Positions 6,848 to 15,412 of a stretch of 45,215 nt of DNA are shown one piece after another (the stretch's first letter is position 1; each line of letters starts with the position of its first letter). Source of the DNA: Vibrio xiamenensis (GTDB lineage Bacteria > Pseudomonadota > Gammaproteobacteria > Enterobacterales > Vibrionaceae); assembly GCF_900100015.1 (NCBI RefSeq), contig NZ_FNDD01000038.1:1-45215 (forward strand). The letters are read 5' to 3'. The translations under genes were made by a program, and so were the position numbers. The notes under the pieces are model-generated. The model was not told the origin of the DNA, ran no database searches, and saw nothing but the letters and a program-made list of their open reading frames with translations.

Positions 6848-7957
6848 TTATAAAGAGTGGCAGTCAAGGAGTTCTATCTGGTGAGTATTTCTAAGTTCGA
6901 TAAACAGTGGCAAGTTGTCGACCGCTCGCGGATGAATATCATGGTAGAGAATTATCCCTTTGCGCCAGAGTAACATTAATGTGGTAACACGATCGTGAAC
7001 TTGTTGATTACTCAGTTTTTTATTCCAATCTTGACTATCAATATTCCACAACATTACCCGTTCATTATGTTGTTTCAAATTAGCGATTAGCTCAGGCGTA
7101 CGCTGCCCATAGGGCGGCCTAAACCAGCGCATGTTTTGACTCGCTAACTTAGAGCGCATTTGGTCCAAAGACTGTTGCCAAAACTGCCAATTTTGATGGC
7201 TTTTATGTTGTTGACCGTGAGATCCAATACATTGTTGAGAATACTCGTCGAGCTTCACTGAGCTATGATCCAAAGATTCTCCAAGCACAAAAAAAAGCGC
7301 ATGGATGTTGTTGTCGTTGAGTTTAGTGATGAGGTCGCGAGTTAAGTTATGAGTTTGATGAGCGACCACCTTATCGGTTGAAGGTCCGTCGTCATAGGTA
7401 AGAAGAAACTGCTTGTCTGAAAAATCAAAACCATCCTGCTCACTTTGTGAATCAAAACGTTCTATTTCACTGCTAATGCGGGGAAAGAGAGCCGCGAGCC
7501 TAACTTGTTCATAAAAATAACGTTGGTAAAACGCTAAACTAGCAAGCCGCCAATCGGAAAATTTGCTTGTTTGTTCAAATGTCTGACTGTCACGAACTAA
7601 GTCCTGCCATCCTTGTACCTGGCACTGTGGGCAAGCTTTACGATAGTTTTCCAACAAGTGTATTTTGGTCTTCGCTATCCAGCGATGAACCGAGTGAGTA
7701 TCGACCTTAGTTATGCCGGTGAGGGTTTGGATCTGTTCAATATTGTCGAGGGATTGATTGGCAATAACTGATGCGAATCTGCGAATTTCAGCTGCGGATG
7801 CTTGGTCAAATGCAGAAGATGAGTTAATCGCCTTAGGCCAAGTACTGCGGTCTATTGTTGCAATTTTGGCAGGGCCAGCAGCCTTGGTTGGCAGTGCTAA
7901 GCTACTTAGCAAACCCAAGATCAATAAGCGGCCATATAGGCCGCTTGTACTTTTCAT
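6848..7957 (-). CDS. Secreted polysaccharide deacetylase (NodB/CE4 family), 369 aa
   Basis: A signal peptide is visible (hydrophobic stretch to about residue 26, LPTKA-A cleavage region). A helical N-terminal half is followed by a NodB homology domain: LLTYDDGPSTDK (catalytic/metal Asp pair), SHGQQHKSHQNW (metal-binding His pair), FRPPYGQRTPEL, NIDSQDW and LYHDIHPRAV (catalytic His). All five CE4 motifs are present, so it is probably active on N-acetylated glycans such as peptidoglycan or an exopolysaccharide in the periplasm or outside. The TPR/YfaP protein gene is 9 bases upstream on the same strand, so the two form an operon. Confidence 0.9.
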   Translation of the reverse strand: MKSTSGLYGRLLILGLLSSLALPTKAAGPAKIATIDRSTWPKAINSSSAFDQASAAEIRRFASVIANQSLDNIEQIQTLTGITKVDTHSVHRWIAKTKIHLLENYRKACPQCQVQGWQDLVRDSQTFEQTSKFSDWRLASLAFYQRYFYEQVRLAALFPRISSEIERFDSQSEQDGFDFSDKQFLLTYDDGPSTDKVVAHQTHNLTRDLITKLNDNNIHALFFVLGESLDHSSVKLDEYSQQCIGSHGQQHKSHQNWQFWQQSLDQMRSKLASQNMRWFRPPYGQRTPELIANLKQHNERVMLWNIDSQDWNKKLSNQQVHDRVTTLMLLWRKGIILYHDIHPRAVDNLPLFIELRNTHQIELLDCHSL

Positions 7958-7966
7958 GATTTACCC

Positions 7967-9154
7967 TTACTGACCGAGTTTCGCTGTCATACGAGCAATT
8001 CCTTTGTCGTATGCAGAATGCTGGCGCAGTGCTTTAGCTGAAAGGTAATTATCAAGAGCATTTTGCCAATCTTCATTTTTTTCGTAAATACGGGCGATGT
8101 TGTAGTAGCTGCTGGCTTGAACGACATGGTTTCCTGATTGTGCAGCAATTTCTATCGCTTTACGGTTTGCCCACAACGCTTCGGCATTACGATTCAATTT
8201 TTGATATGTCAGACCAAGATTACTGTACGCTTGGCCAAACTCAGGGTAGAGATCGATAGCATTTTGGAATGCATACATCGCGTCTTCGCGCTTATCTTGA
8301 TGGTATAGTTTTTCGCCGAGTGCATTGTATTTGCGGGCTTGACTGATGGTCTGCGGGCTAATCGTAGTGCTGTTTTCAAAACTTGGCTGAGCAATTAATT
8401 CGTTGAGATAACCAGCAACCTTGCCACTGGTCAACGTCAGATATTTATTTATATCGTGAAATGCACCTTCACCATCGATACCAAATACTACCCAAGTTGT
8501 TCCTTTGGTCGTGTTATTCACCTGGTAACTACGAATTCGAGTTTGCCCTACATAAACATCGACGCGGGCATGGCTCTTAGCCAGGCCTTTTGAGTCAAGT
8601 CTACCTCCATTACTGAAGTCTTGAACTGCATATACATAGCGCTTGCCGATTTGACGTTTTTGAAGAGTGACTGTTTCTGGGCCAAAACTCGAGGTGTCAT
8701 CGACATCCAAATTAGAACCATCACCTATTTTATGCTTAAAAAATACGTGGTTGTCGCTATAGACAAGATGTGAATCGAGATCGGAAGGGGTTCTACCCCA
8801 AGTCAATACAACACGCATGCCATCAAGATTATTCATTACCGGAGACAATGCGTACGTAAAACCATCACAAGGACAGTTGACGACTAAAGTGGAATAGCCA
8901 GGTTTACTAATCAGCATTGTCGTTTCGTTGTCGTCACGAATGCCATTTTGATTCGCTATACCATTGCTTTGGGTCTGAGTGCGCTGCGATCCTTCACCAT
9001 TTCTCTGCCAAGTGACGGTTGCATTTGGTATGGTTTTGTCTTTTACTACTGCACTTAAAACGGTGATTTCAGTTGCCTGAACGGTTGCTGATAATGCGCC
9101 AAACAGGCTGAGCAGACTGACATAATGCAATGGGTTAAAAAGTCGCTTTTTCAT
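7967..9154 (-). CDS. Secreted YfaP-like protein with TPR repeats, 395 aa
   Basis: Signal peptide (to ATVQA, about residue 27). Then an Ig-like or carboxypeptidase-regulatory-type segment (AVVKDKTIPNATVTWQRNGE), and a YfaP/DUF2135-like domain (VLTWGRTPSDLDSHLVYSDN, later GPETVTLQ). The C-terminal third carries about three tetratricopeptide repeats (YHQDKREDAMYAFQNAIDLY, AYSNLGLTYQKLNRNAEALW, YYNIARIYEKNEDWQNALDN). It is probably a periplasmic or surface scaffold that works with the deacetylase encoded immediately downstream. I know no characterised member that fixes its role. Confidence 0.8.
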   Translation of the reverse strand: MKKRLFNPLHYVSLLSLFGALSATVQATEITVLSAVVKDKTIPNATVTWQRNGEGSQRTQTQSNGIANQNGIRDDNETTMLISKPGYSTLVVNCPCDGFTYALSPVMNNLDGMRVVLTWGRTPSDLDSHLVYSDNHVFFKHKIGDGSNLDVDDTSSFGPETVTLQKRQIGKRYVYAVQDFSNGGRLDSKGLAKSHARVDVYVGQTRIRSYQVNNTTKGTTWVVFGIDGEGAFHDINKYLTLTSGKVAGYLNELIAQPSFENSTTISPQTISQARKYNALGEKLYHQDKREDAMYAFQNAIDLYPEFGQAYSNLGLTYQKLNRNAEALWANRKAIEIAAQSGNHVVQASSYYNIARIYEKNEDWQNALDNYLSAKALRQHSAYDKGIARMTAKLGQ

Positions 9155-9227
9155 AAAACACTCTTATTTGATTCAATTTCCATTTTTATTGCGACAGACC
9201 AGTCGGCATATTAAATTTATCGTTTAT

Positions 9228-9602
9228 TCAATAAGTTGAAGGGCAAAGTGCTTTCCTAATCGTTCCATTTGTATCTGTTCGCAGGACTTCACTATTTTCC
9301 ATTCTGGCGATTGCGCTGGCCATCGCATAAGTTGGGTCGATCTTGTATTGCTCGATTCCATTTGGGCATAATTCGCCCCGTTGTACTTGCTCAATGACGC
9401 CAAGACAATATCCAATGCGCAGAGCATCTTCACGAGATGTAGTAAAAACTGACCACCATTTTTTTTGCCCATTTTCGTTATAAAGTTCGGTATATTGCTG
9501 GCAAGAATCGACTAAATAAAATGCCCTTTGGTTAACATCAAAAGAAATGGCATAGGTATTGAGGCTAAATAAAATTATAAAAGGTAAAATGAATATTCTC
9601 AT
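9228..9602 (-). CDS. Small secreted protein, possibly Rap1a/Tai-like, 124 aa
   Basis: Signal peptide MRIFILPFIILFSLNTYA, then a mature region of about 105 residues with four cysteines (SCQQYTEL, GYCLGVIEQV, ELCPNGIE, KALCPSTY). The GYCLG helix followed by a Cys-Pro turn and a final Cys resembles the Rap1a/Tai family, periplasmic proteins that include immunity proteins to type VI effectors. No effector gene is visible nearby, so an immunity role is speculative. Its ATG overlaps the TGA of the preceding membrane protein (ATGA), so the two are translated as a unit. AT-rich relative to its neighbours. Confidence 0.65.
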   Translation of the reverse strand: MRIFILPFIILFSLNTYAISFDVNQRAFYLVDSCQQYTELYNENGQKKWWSVFTTSREDALRIGYCLGVIEQVQRGELCPNGIEQYKIDPTYAMASAIARMENSEVLRTDTNGTIRKALCPSTY

Positions 9603-10108
9603 GTGTTACCTGCATCGGGGTAAGTTGGAGTTAAAGATATGATTTTATATCCAATGAATAAGTTTATAATAAAACTGACGTTCCAAATAATATCTTTAAT
9701 GTGTGAGTTAATGAGAAAGTAGAAGTCTGCACTAGCGTAGTACACAACCAATATCAAGTGCATTGTCATCCATGTTAGACCAAAATAACCTATATAAAAC
9801 AATGGAATAAATATACACCTCAAAATGCTTTTGTTTGTAACCGATAGTTTTTTTAATGTTAAGTAGTAATAAATGAAAAGCGAAATAATAGAGACTGTTT
9901 TTATTAACGACCAGTTCCAGGATGAATATATTGAAGATAATCCTTGGTCTAAGTTATTTAAATAATCGGTGATGGGTAAGATAATAAGTGTTATCGCTGA
10001 GGATATAAGTAAAATGATATTCCACAGTATATGAATGAGTAGTTTTGAATACTGAAGTGGTTTAGAATTCTGAAATGGTTTGAACGTCGCTCTGAATGAA
10101 GATTTCAT
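9599..10108 (-). CDS. Small polytopic membrane protein of unknown function, 169 aa
   Basis: A basic head (MKSSFRATFKPFQNSKPLQY) and four hydrophobic helices (about residues 24-46, 66-84, 94-118 and 137-158), so an inner-membrane protein. I recognise no family. Base composition is markedly AT-rich and codon use differs from the flanking genes, which suggests acquisition. It overlaps the secreted Cys-rich protein gene by 4 bases, implying a joint function at the envelope. Confidence 0.65.
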   Translation of the reverse strand: MKSSFRATFKPFQNSKPLQYSKLLIHILWNIILLISSAITLIILPITDYLNNLDQGLSSIYSSWNWSLIKTVSIISLFIYYYLTLKKLSVTNKSILRCIFIPLFYIGYFGLTWMTMHLILVVYYASADFYFLINSHIKDIIWNVSFIINLFIGYKIISLTPTYPDAGNT

Positions 10109-10219
10109 TTAGATATGTTTATTCGTTTAGTATCAATATGTATATCTTAAGCGACGTTAAATTCGAAACGATTAAATGATCGATAGTAAGCAATAAAATT
10201 TTAGTTCCTCAGCTGATGA

Positions 10220-11650
10220 TTACGCGCTTTGCTGCTCCACTTGAATGTGTTTTAAGCGTGTTAGGCTCAGCACTAAAGCAAAGGCAACTGCAATACTGGC
10301 ACTCCACAACGCCAGTGACACTAAGCTTCCAGACATTGATTCGTTGCCATGATGTTTAAGAAGCCCAAGCGACAAAATTACGCCGATAAATGCGCTGCCA
10401 AGGCTTTGGCCGAAGGTGCGCATAACCGCAAGCACTCCAGAAGCGTAACTGCTGTATTCGCGCGGAGCGTTACCCAGCATTTCACGGTTATTTGGACTCT
10501 GAAATAAGCCAAAGCCCACTCCGCACACAAAACTGCGCAGACAAATATCCCATACCGACGGAGAACTCGGTAGCATGGCGAGTAGCGCGAGTCCTGCGCC
10601 AAACACCAATAAACCACAGCTAGAAATGAGCGCAGGATTTTGTTTATCGGCAAGTTTTCCAGCTTGCGGCGCAGCCAAGATAATGCCCAGCGGCCAAGGT
10701 ACAAATAGCAGCGCCGACATCAGTGAGCTGTATCCGTAGACACCTTCATACAAAAATGGCAGCGCGATAAATGTCATGCCCTGAGCCACAAATGCGGTAC
10801 ACGATGTTCCTGCCGCTAGAGAAAAGCGTCGGTTGGAAAACATATTAAGTGGCATTAAAGGGTGAGCAAAACGGCGCTGACGCACAATAAATCCAATGCC
10901 GCAGAACAGTGCAATCAAGGCGTAGCCCCAGCGGTATAAACCTAGAGTATTGGATACATGCGAGGAAAAACTGTTAGCGAACAACACAATGCAACCCAGC
11001 GTCAGCGCGGAGAGTAGTGCGCCTAAATAGTCAAATGGGCTTTTATCAGTGGGAGCTGAGGCAGGCAAATAACGTAGCGCCAAAACCGTTGCAAGTAAGC
11101 CCAGTGGAAGGTTTATCGCAAACAGCCATGGCCAGCTGACGGAGACCAACAGCATCCCACTGAATAATGGCGCGGCGGCGGTGCAACTGGCTATCAGAAG
11201 GGCGTTCATACCCAGTATTTGGCCGAGTAAGCGATTAGGAAAAATGCTGCGTAACATGGCCGGTACGATACTCAGTGTCGCGGCGCCGCCAATCCCTTGA
11301 ATAAATCGCATGGTGACTAACATCTCTAGCGATGTTGACATAGCGCAGCCAAGCGATGACAGGCTAAATACCATTAATCCAGCGATAAATTGGTTGCGAA
11401 AGCCGTAGCGTACTGCCAAAGCAGAGAAGATCGCCAGTGACATTGCTACGGCGAGTAAATAACTGTTGGCGATCCATACCGCGTTTGCTGCCGTGGAGTT
11501 GAGCGCTTGAGCCATTTGGGGCAGAGCAATGTTGATCATCGAACCATCAAAAACGCCTATCGCTGTGGTGACCATCAGCGCCAGCATGGCAGGCAGTCGC
11601 TGCGGACCTGGTAGCCCTTCATCATCAGGGTGGTCACTAAATAACGTCAT
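10220..11650 (-). CDS. MFS drug exporter, DHA2 (EmrB/QacA-like) family, 476 aa
   Basis: About 14 membrane helices. Motif D1-like GVFDGSMINIALPQMAQALN in helix 1, antiporter motif C-like segment GIGGAATLSIVPAMLRSIFP, and ANSYLLAVA. These fit the 14-helix drug:H+ antiporters of the inner membrane. The start is set at ATG 11648-11650, which has GGAG 7 nt upstream; an upstream GTG would add 12 residues that contain the Shine-Dalgarno. A LysR gene is divergent from it across a 154-base gap and is the obvious candidate regulator. Confidence 0.85.
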   Translation of the reverse strand: MTLFSDHPDDEGLPGPQRLPAMLALMVTTAIGVFDGSMINIALPQMAQALNSTAANAVWIANSYLLAVAMSLAIFSALAVRYGFRNQFIAGLMVFSLSSLGCAMSTSLEMLVTMRFIQGIGGAATLSIVPAMLRSIFPNRLLGQILGMNALLIASCTAAAPLFSGMLLVSVSWPWLFAINLPLGLLATVLALRYLPASAPTDKSPFDYLGALLSALTLGCIVLFANSFSSHVSNTLGLYRWGYALIALFCGIGFIVRQRRFAHPLMPLNMFSNRRFSLAAGTSCTAFVAQGMTFIALPFLYEGVYGYSSLMSALLFVPWPLGIILAAPQAGKLADKQNPALISSCGLLVFGAGLALLAMLPSSPSVWDICLRSFVCGVGFGLFQSPNNREMLGNAPREYSSYASGVLAVMRTFGQSLGSAFIGVILSLGLLKHHGNESMSGSLVSLALWSASIAVAFALVLSLTRLKHIQVEQQSA

Positions 11651-11804
11651 AGGTTTTCTCCAAATTTGGTCGATAAATGAAGTCACTGTGGCAGTATAAG
11701 TGGGTTATATATATGGCGGAAGGCGCACGGATGTAACTATATCATTGCGTAAAACGCCGTATCTAAATCACAATAAACACCAACAACGTTGCCAAGGTGT
11801 AAGC

Positions 11805-12731
11805 ATGACCACTCCAGATATGAACCTTTTGACTGCGCTCGATGTGCTGCTTTCAGAGCAAAGTGTTACAGGTGCTGCAAGGCGCCTCAACTTGAGTCAT
11901 TCGGCGATGAGTCGTACTTTAAGTCGGCTGCGCGATGTCACTGGCGATGCGCTGCTAGTTCGAGCGGGGCGCAACATGGTGCTCACACCGTATGCAGAAT
12001 CGATTCGCGCTCAAACCAAGCAAACCGTATTTGATGCCTTGGCGATTTTGCAGCCGGATTTGCACAGTTTGAACTTAACTCATCTTGAACGCACATTTAC
12101 GCTCCGTGCCAACGACGGTTTTATCGACGCGTTTGCCGCGCCGTTGATTGCTTATGTGGGTCAGCATGCACCACACGTGAGGCTGTGCTTTTTGCCTAAA
12201 CCCGAGAAAAGCTCGGCAGCATTGCGTGAAGGACAAGTGGATTTGGAAATCGGGGTGGTGGCCAACATGGGGCCAGAAATACGCACCAAAGCGTTGTTTC
12301 GAGATCGGTTTGTGGCGGTGGTCAGCAAACAACATTCGCTCGCCAAGCTGTCGGCTTTGAGCTTAGAGCAGTATCTCAGTGCCAGTCATATTGTTGCCTC
12401 TCGGCGCGGTGAATTTAGTGGTCCAGTCGATATTGCACTCAAAGCGCTTGGGCTGCAGCGCCATATTGCTGCGACTGTGCCTAGCTTTCCTGCGGCGCTT
12501 GCAATCGCGCATGCATCTGACCTAATGGCATTAGTGCCGCGATCGTTTTTGATTCACGAATCGCTTGGTGAGTCGAACGCTCGTTTTGTGGCGTTTGAAC
12601 TGCCTGTCGAAACGTCGGCGCTGACGGTGTCACAAATGTGGCATCCTCGCCAACAAGGTGATGCCGCCCATCGCTGGTTAAGAGAGGCGCTCGAAACGGT
12701 TTGTCAGCAACTTATGCGATTTGAGGGCTAG
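11805..12731 (+). CDS. LysR-family transcriptional regulator, 308 aa
   Basis: N-terminal winged helix-turn-helix (QSVTGAARRLNLSHSAMSRT, residues about 18-37) and a two-lobed effector-binding domain. It has the NodD/PcpR-type start MNLLTALDVLLSEQ. The start is placed at ATG 11805, preceded by AAGGTG at 5 nt; a frame opening at 11700 would cover the divergent promoter. Divergent from a DHA2 exporter, which LysR proteins of this layout usually regulate. Confidence 0.88.
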   Translation: MTTPDMNLLTALDVLLSEQSVTGAARRLNLSHSAMSRTLSRLRDVTGDALLVRAGRNMVLTPYAESIRAQTKQTVFDALAILQPDLHSLNLTHLERTFTLRANDGFIDAFAAPLIAYVGQHAPHVRLCFLPKPEKSSAALREGQVDLEIGVVANMGPEIRTKALFRDRFVAVVSKQHSLAKLSALSLEQYLSASHIVASRRGEFSGPVDIALKALGLQRHIAATVPSFPAALAIAHASDLMALVPRSFLIHESLGESNARFVAFELPVETSALTVSQMWHPRQQGDAAHRWLREALETVCQQLMRFEG

Positions 12732-12843
12732 CTTGTAATTGGTATCGTGAATTTCGCTCAGTAAAAAGGCCGCTCAGCAGCCTCAAATAATAGAAACGGG
12801 TATCTATTTATCACGATATTTTTGAATGCAGAATGGCGCTTTT
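12732..12843. other. Short gap between convergent genes
   Basis: Holds no gene and only a weak hairpin. The LysR and DUF2999 genes converge here. Confidence 0.4.
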
Positions 12844-13104
12844 TTACTGCGGATTATTCTGCATTTTTTGCTTTGCTTCTTCGACTTTTGAGAAGTCTAA
12901 GCCAAGCTCTTCTACGGCTTCTTTAATCAAAGCCGGGTTTTGCATGACTTGTCCCATTAAGGCTTGCAGATCTTCTTGAGGCAGACCAAGCTGGCTGATG
13001 GTCGCCATAGCTGCGAGTGGGTTTTGAGTCAGAGCCTGAAAAATGTCGTTAATTTGTTGGTCGCTGATATTGTTGTCTTTCAGCAGCGCAATAATTGGGT
13101 TCAT
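12844..13104 (-). CDS. DUF2999-family protein, 86 aa
   Basis: Starts MNPIIALLKDNNISDQQIND, then FQALTQNPLAAMATISQLGL, the pattern of the DUF2999 family found in Vibrionaceae. All helical, with no signal peptide. Function unknown. ATG 13104 is chosen over the ATG two codons upstream because AAAGGT lies at the proper spacing only for the former. It follows the DUF445 gene on the same strand, separated by a short inverted repeat (13157-13179). Confidence 0.8.
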   Translation of the reverse strand: MNPIIALLKDNNISDQQINDIFQALTQNPLAAMATISQLGLPQEDLQALMGQVMQNPALIKEAVEELGLDFSKVEEAKQKMQNNPQ

Positions 13105-13156
13105 TCGCATACCTTTGGGCTGGTTAATGATATCGCTGGGCAGTCTATCATTAGGT

Positions 13157-13179
13157 GATTAGCGTGGGTACTGCTAATC
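13157..13179 (-). terminator. Small inverted repeat after the DUF445 gene
   Basis: GATTAGC and GCTAATC, 9-base loop, 10 bases beyond the DUF445 stop. Weak stem and no T-run, so at best a partial terminator. Confidence 0.3.
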
Positions 13180-13188
13180 CTGGCTCGA

Positions 13189-13893
13189 TTACACAAAAGC
13201 GGCTGAAATCAAGCCAATCACACCACCAAATACCCCGCCCCAAACCACGAGCCAACCTAAGTGCTGTTTGATCATTGCCTGCACCATCTCTTTGACCATT
13301 TTCGGTGTTAGTTCATTTAGGCGCTGGTCGATGATGTTTTCGACATTGGCTTGAATTTCTTCGATCATCGCTGGAGATTCCAACTGCTCTTTGAGGGCAT
13401 TTTTGACGGTATCACTGCGGCTAATGTCAATCACAGACTGCTGCATTTTCTCCACGAATGGCTGCTTCATCGGTTGCAGTGCTTCGGCGCCACCTAACAT
13501 CGCCAGCATGCCACCAAACGAAGAGTTAGTGATCACTTCAACCAGTGAATCGAATGCTGGGTTGAAGTCGATTTTTTCAATTACAGGTTCTAAATTTAAG
13601 TTCTTTTCGCCAGCCATCTCTTTATTTAGAAAACGGTCGATGTTCTGCGCAGTGAAAAATTGCTCCATCATCAAGGTTTTAATCGCTAACTTAAATTCTT
13701 CAAAACGTGCTGGAATCACGCCCGAACCATATAAGCCCGGCACTTTTTCAAACAACATATGAATCGCTAGCCAGTTGGTGATCGCGCCTGAGAAAGCAAA
13801 TAGGCCAGCATAAAGGGCGAGGGTGTTATTGGTGAGATAACCAAGGGCAAGCAAGGCTAAAGCGGCAAAGTTGGTAATAAAACTCTTATTCAT
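13189..13893 (-). CDS. DUF445-family membrane protein, 234 aa
   Basis: Two N-terminal helices containing the family hallmark FSGAITNWLAIHMLFEKVPG (about residues 34-53), a long soluble helical region, and a C-terminal hydrophobic helix with GVFGGVIGLISA. This is the compact form of DUF445 (YheB-like) anchored in the inner membrane at both ends. Function is not established. Upstream is an AT-rich gap with divergent orientation towards the sulfotransferase gene. Confidence 0.85.
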   Translation of the reverse strand: MNKSFITNFAALALLALGYLTNNTLALYAGLFAFSGAITNWLAIHMLFEKVPGLYGSGVIPARFEEFKLAIKTLMMEQFFTAQNIDRFLNKEMAGEKNLNLEPVIEKIDFNPAFDSLVEVITNSSFGGMLAMLGGAEALQPMKQPFVEKMQQSVIDISRSDTVKNALKEQLESPAMIEEIQANVENIIDQRLNELTPKMVKEMVQAMIKQHLGWLVVWGGVFGGVIGLISAAFV

Positions 13894-14396
13894 GATGATG
13901 TTAGTAACGATTCGATTGAAAAATATCGCTAGAGTATAGAGTTGCCCCCAAAGCGAAACAAGCCCTCAGTACTTTAGCTTGCGATGACAAATAGCTTTGG
14001 TTCACGGATATTGATGCAATAATCATTATTCTATCTGATGCTTATGAAGTATGAGTAATTTAAGTCCTTAGAATAAGAGATTTACAGCTAATAAATATTT
14101 ATTATGGGTTTGAGAATAATAATAAATTTCTTTTATAAAAGGTTGTCTATTGTGTTGAATCTATGTCGAGGTTATACATTTCCTAGATGGAAATTCAGGT
14201 TCCGAAGGAACGTGACTTTATGTAATCAAGACAAATGTATAAGCATTGGTGACCTATTTACACACTGACATGTGATTATTTTAACTCTTAGGTTTTTAAT
14301 GAGTATCTACCTCATAATCTTGTTGGGGAAGTATTTAATTGCAATGACATTTGTAAATTATGGTTAGATTAAATTTCTTTTTGGTGAGAAAAATTT
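13894..14396. other. AT-rich gap with a composite inverted repeat
   Basis: No ORF is convincing. It holds the promoter areas of two divergent genes and, at 14172-14242, a perfect 10-base inverted repeat (TTATACATTT/AAATGTATAA) enclosing two smaller hairpins. Composition drops sharply to AT here and stays low through the sulfotransferase gene. Confidence 0.6.
14172..14242. repeat. Three-stem inverted-repeat structure
   Basis: Outer arms 14172-14181 and 14233-14242 are perfectly complementary. Inside are CCTAGATGG (flanked by TTT/AAA, so TTTCC/GGAAA can pair) and GTTCC-GAA-GGAAC. As RNA it can fold into a three-way junction on either strand. It is not like an integron attC site (no GTTRRRY/RYYYAAC ends). 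It could be a leader RNA element of the sulfotransferase gene or a miniature-element remnant. Confidence 0.45.
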
Positions 14397-15287
14397 ATGA
14401 ATGGAATTAGTGTTGATAAAAGATATAAAGGACTACATTATGAAGTCGGTCAACTTCCTAAGAAATTAGTCGATTCCACATTGTATTGGCAGTTACCTCA
14501 TGATGTTAGACGATGCATTTATTTTTTGTTTTCTCCGATTCGTATAGAACGTTTGCGTCGGTTTAGAACTCAAAAGCCAGAAAATTCTAATGCGCAGAGT
14601 CTAAGACCTTTTTGCGATACCAAATCTATCTTTGTCCATATTCCGAAAGCTGCCGGGATATCGGTTGGATTTAGTTTGTATGGCCGAAAAACAGGTGATC
14701 ATCGAACTATTTTAGACTACCAATTATGTTGTCCAAAAAAGGAATTCGAATCTTTCTTCAAATTTTCGTTTGTCCGTAATCCTTGGGATAGGGTTTTTTC
14801 AGCTTATTCTTACTTGAAAAAAGGTGGCAGAAACAACCAAGATCTAGAATGGTCAAAAAAATATTTGTCTCAATATAATAGTTTTGAAGAGTTTGTTACT
14901 GACTGGATTAATGAAGATAATATTAATCTAGGATTACATTTTAAGCCTCAGTACAAATTTATTTGTAGCCAAGGTGATAAACTGGAAGTTGACTTCATTT
15001 GCTATTTTGAAAACATAGAAGATGATTACAAATATATACGCAATAAACTTAATATTGGTCAGGATTTAGTTTTTGAGAACAAAACAACGAGTAAAAAGAA
15101 AGATTATCGAGATTATTATACTGATGAGACGAAAGAGATCGTTCGCTCTGTTTATCAAAAGGATATCGAACTCTTTGGCTATAATTTTGATGGCTCATCG
15201 TTGCACAGTCAGTTAGCTCAGCGAGCTAAGAACTTTCCAGATGCACCTCAAGTGAGTAAGGACAATACACCACAAACAACGAAGTAA
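14397..15287 (+). CDS. Sulfotransferase family 2-like protein, 296 aa
   Basis: The PAPS 5'-phosphosulfate-binding loop appears as FVHIPKAAGISV (about residues 79-90), the form used by carbohydrate sulfotransferases of the HNK-1/chondroitin type. The 3'-phosphate-binding element is FVRNPWDRVFSAYSYL (about 125-140). It would transfer sulfate from PAPS to a surface glycan or similar acceptor. No signal peptide or membrane helix is evident. It stands alone, with no neighbouring glycosyltransferases or PAPS synthesis genes in the window, and its codon use is AT-rich, so horizontal acquisition is likely. GGTGAG 8 nt upstream supports the start. Confidence 0.82.
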   Translation: MNGISVDKRYKGLHYEVGQLPKKLVDSTLYWQLPHDVRRCIYFLFSPIRIERLRRFRTQKPENSNAQSLRPFCDTKSIFVHIPKAAGISVGFSLYGRKTGDHRTILDYQLCCPKKEFESFFKFSFVRNPWDRVFSAYSYLKKGGRNNQDLEWSKKYLSQYNSFEEFVTDWINEDNINLGLHFKPQYKFICSQGDKLEVDFICYFENIEDDYKYIRNKLNIGQDLVFENKTTSKKKDYRDYYTDETKEIVRSVYQKDIELFGYNFDGSSLHSQLAQRAKNFPDAPQVSKDNTPQTTK

Positions 15288-15343
15288 TTTGTCGAAGCTG
15301 AAACTCTTCCATTTTGTCATGGTATGTCATTCAGAAAGATTTC

Positions 15344-15379
15344 TATAGCCAATTTGCAACCTGATGCATATTGGCTATA
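15344..15379. terminator. Perfect hairpin between the sulfotransferase and barrel genes
   Basis: Ten-base perfect arms (TATAGCCAAT/ATTGGCTATA) with a nested TGCA/TGCA stem. It lies 57 bases after the sulfotransferase stop and 33 before the next start. There is no T-run, so it may be a terminator or an mRNA hairpin in the 5' region of the outer-membrane gene. Confidence 0.4.
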
Positions 15380-15412
15380 CCTAATTTAAGTCTTTCGAAC
15401 GGGTGAATAATA

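Noticed and set aside
14172..14242. Integron attC-like site
   Set aside because: The element has a palindrome of suitable size, but lacks the R''/R' core GTTRRRY/RYYYAAC sequences of attC and VCR repeats, and no integrase or cassette array is present.
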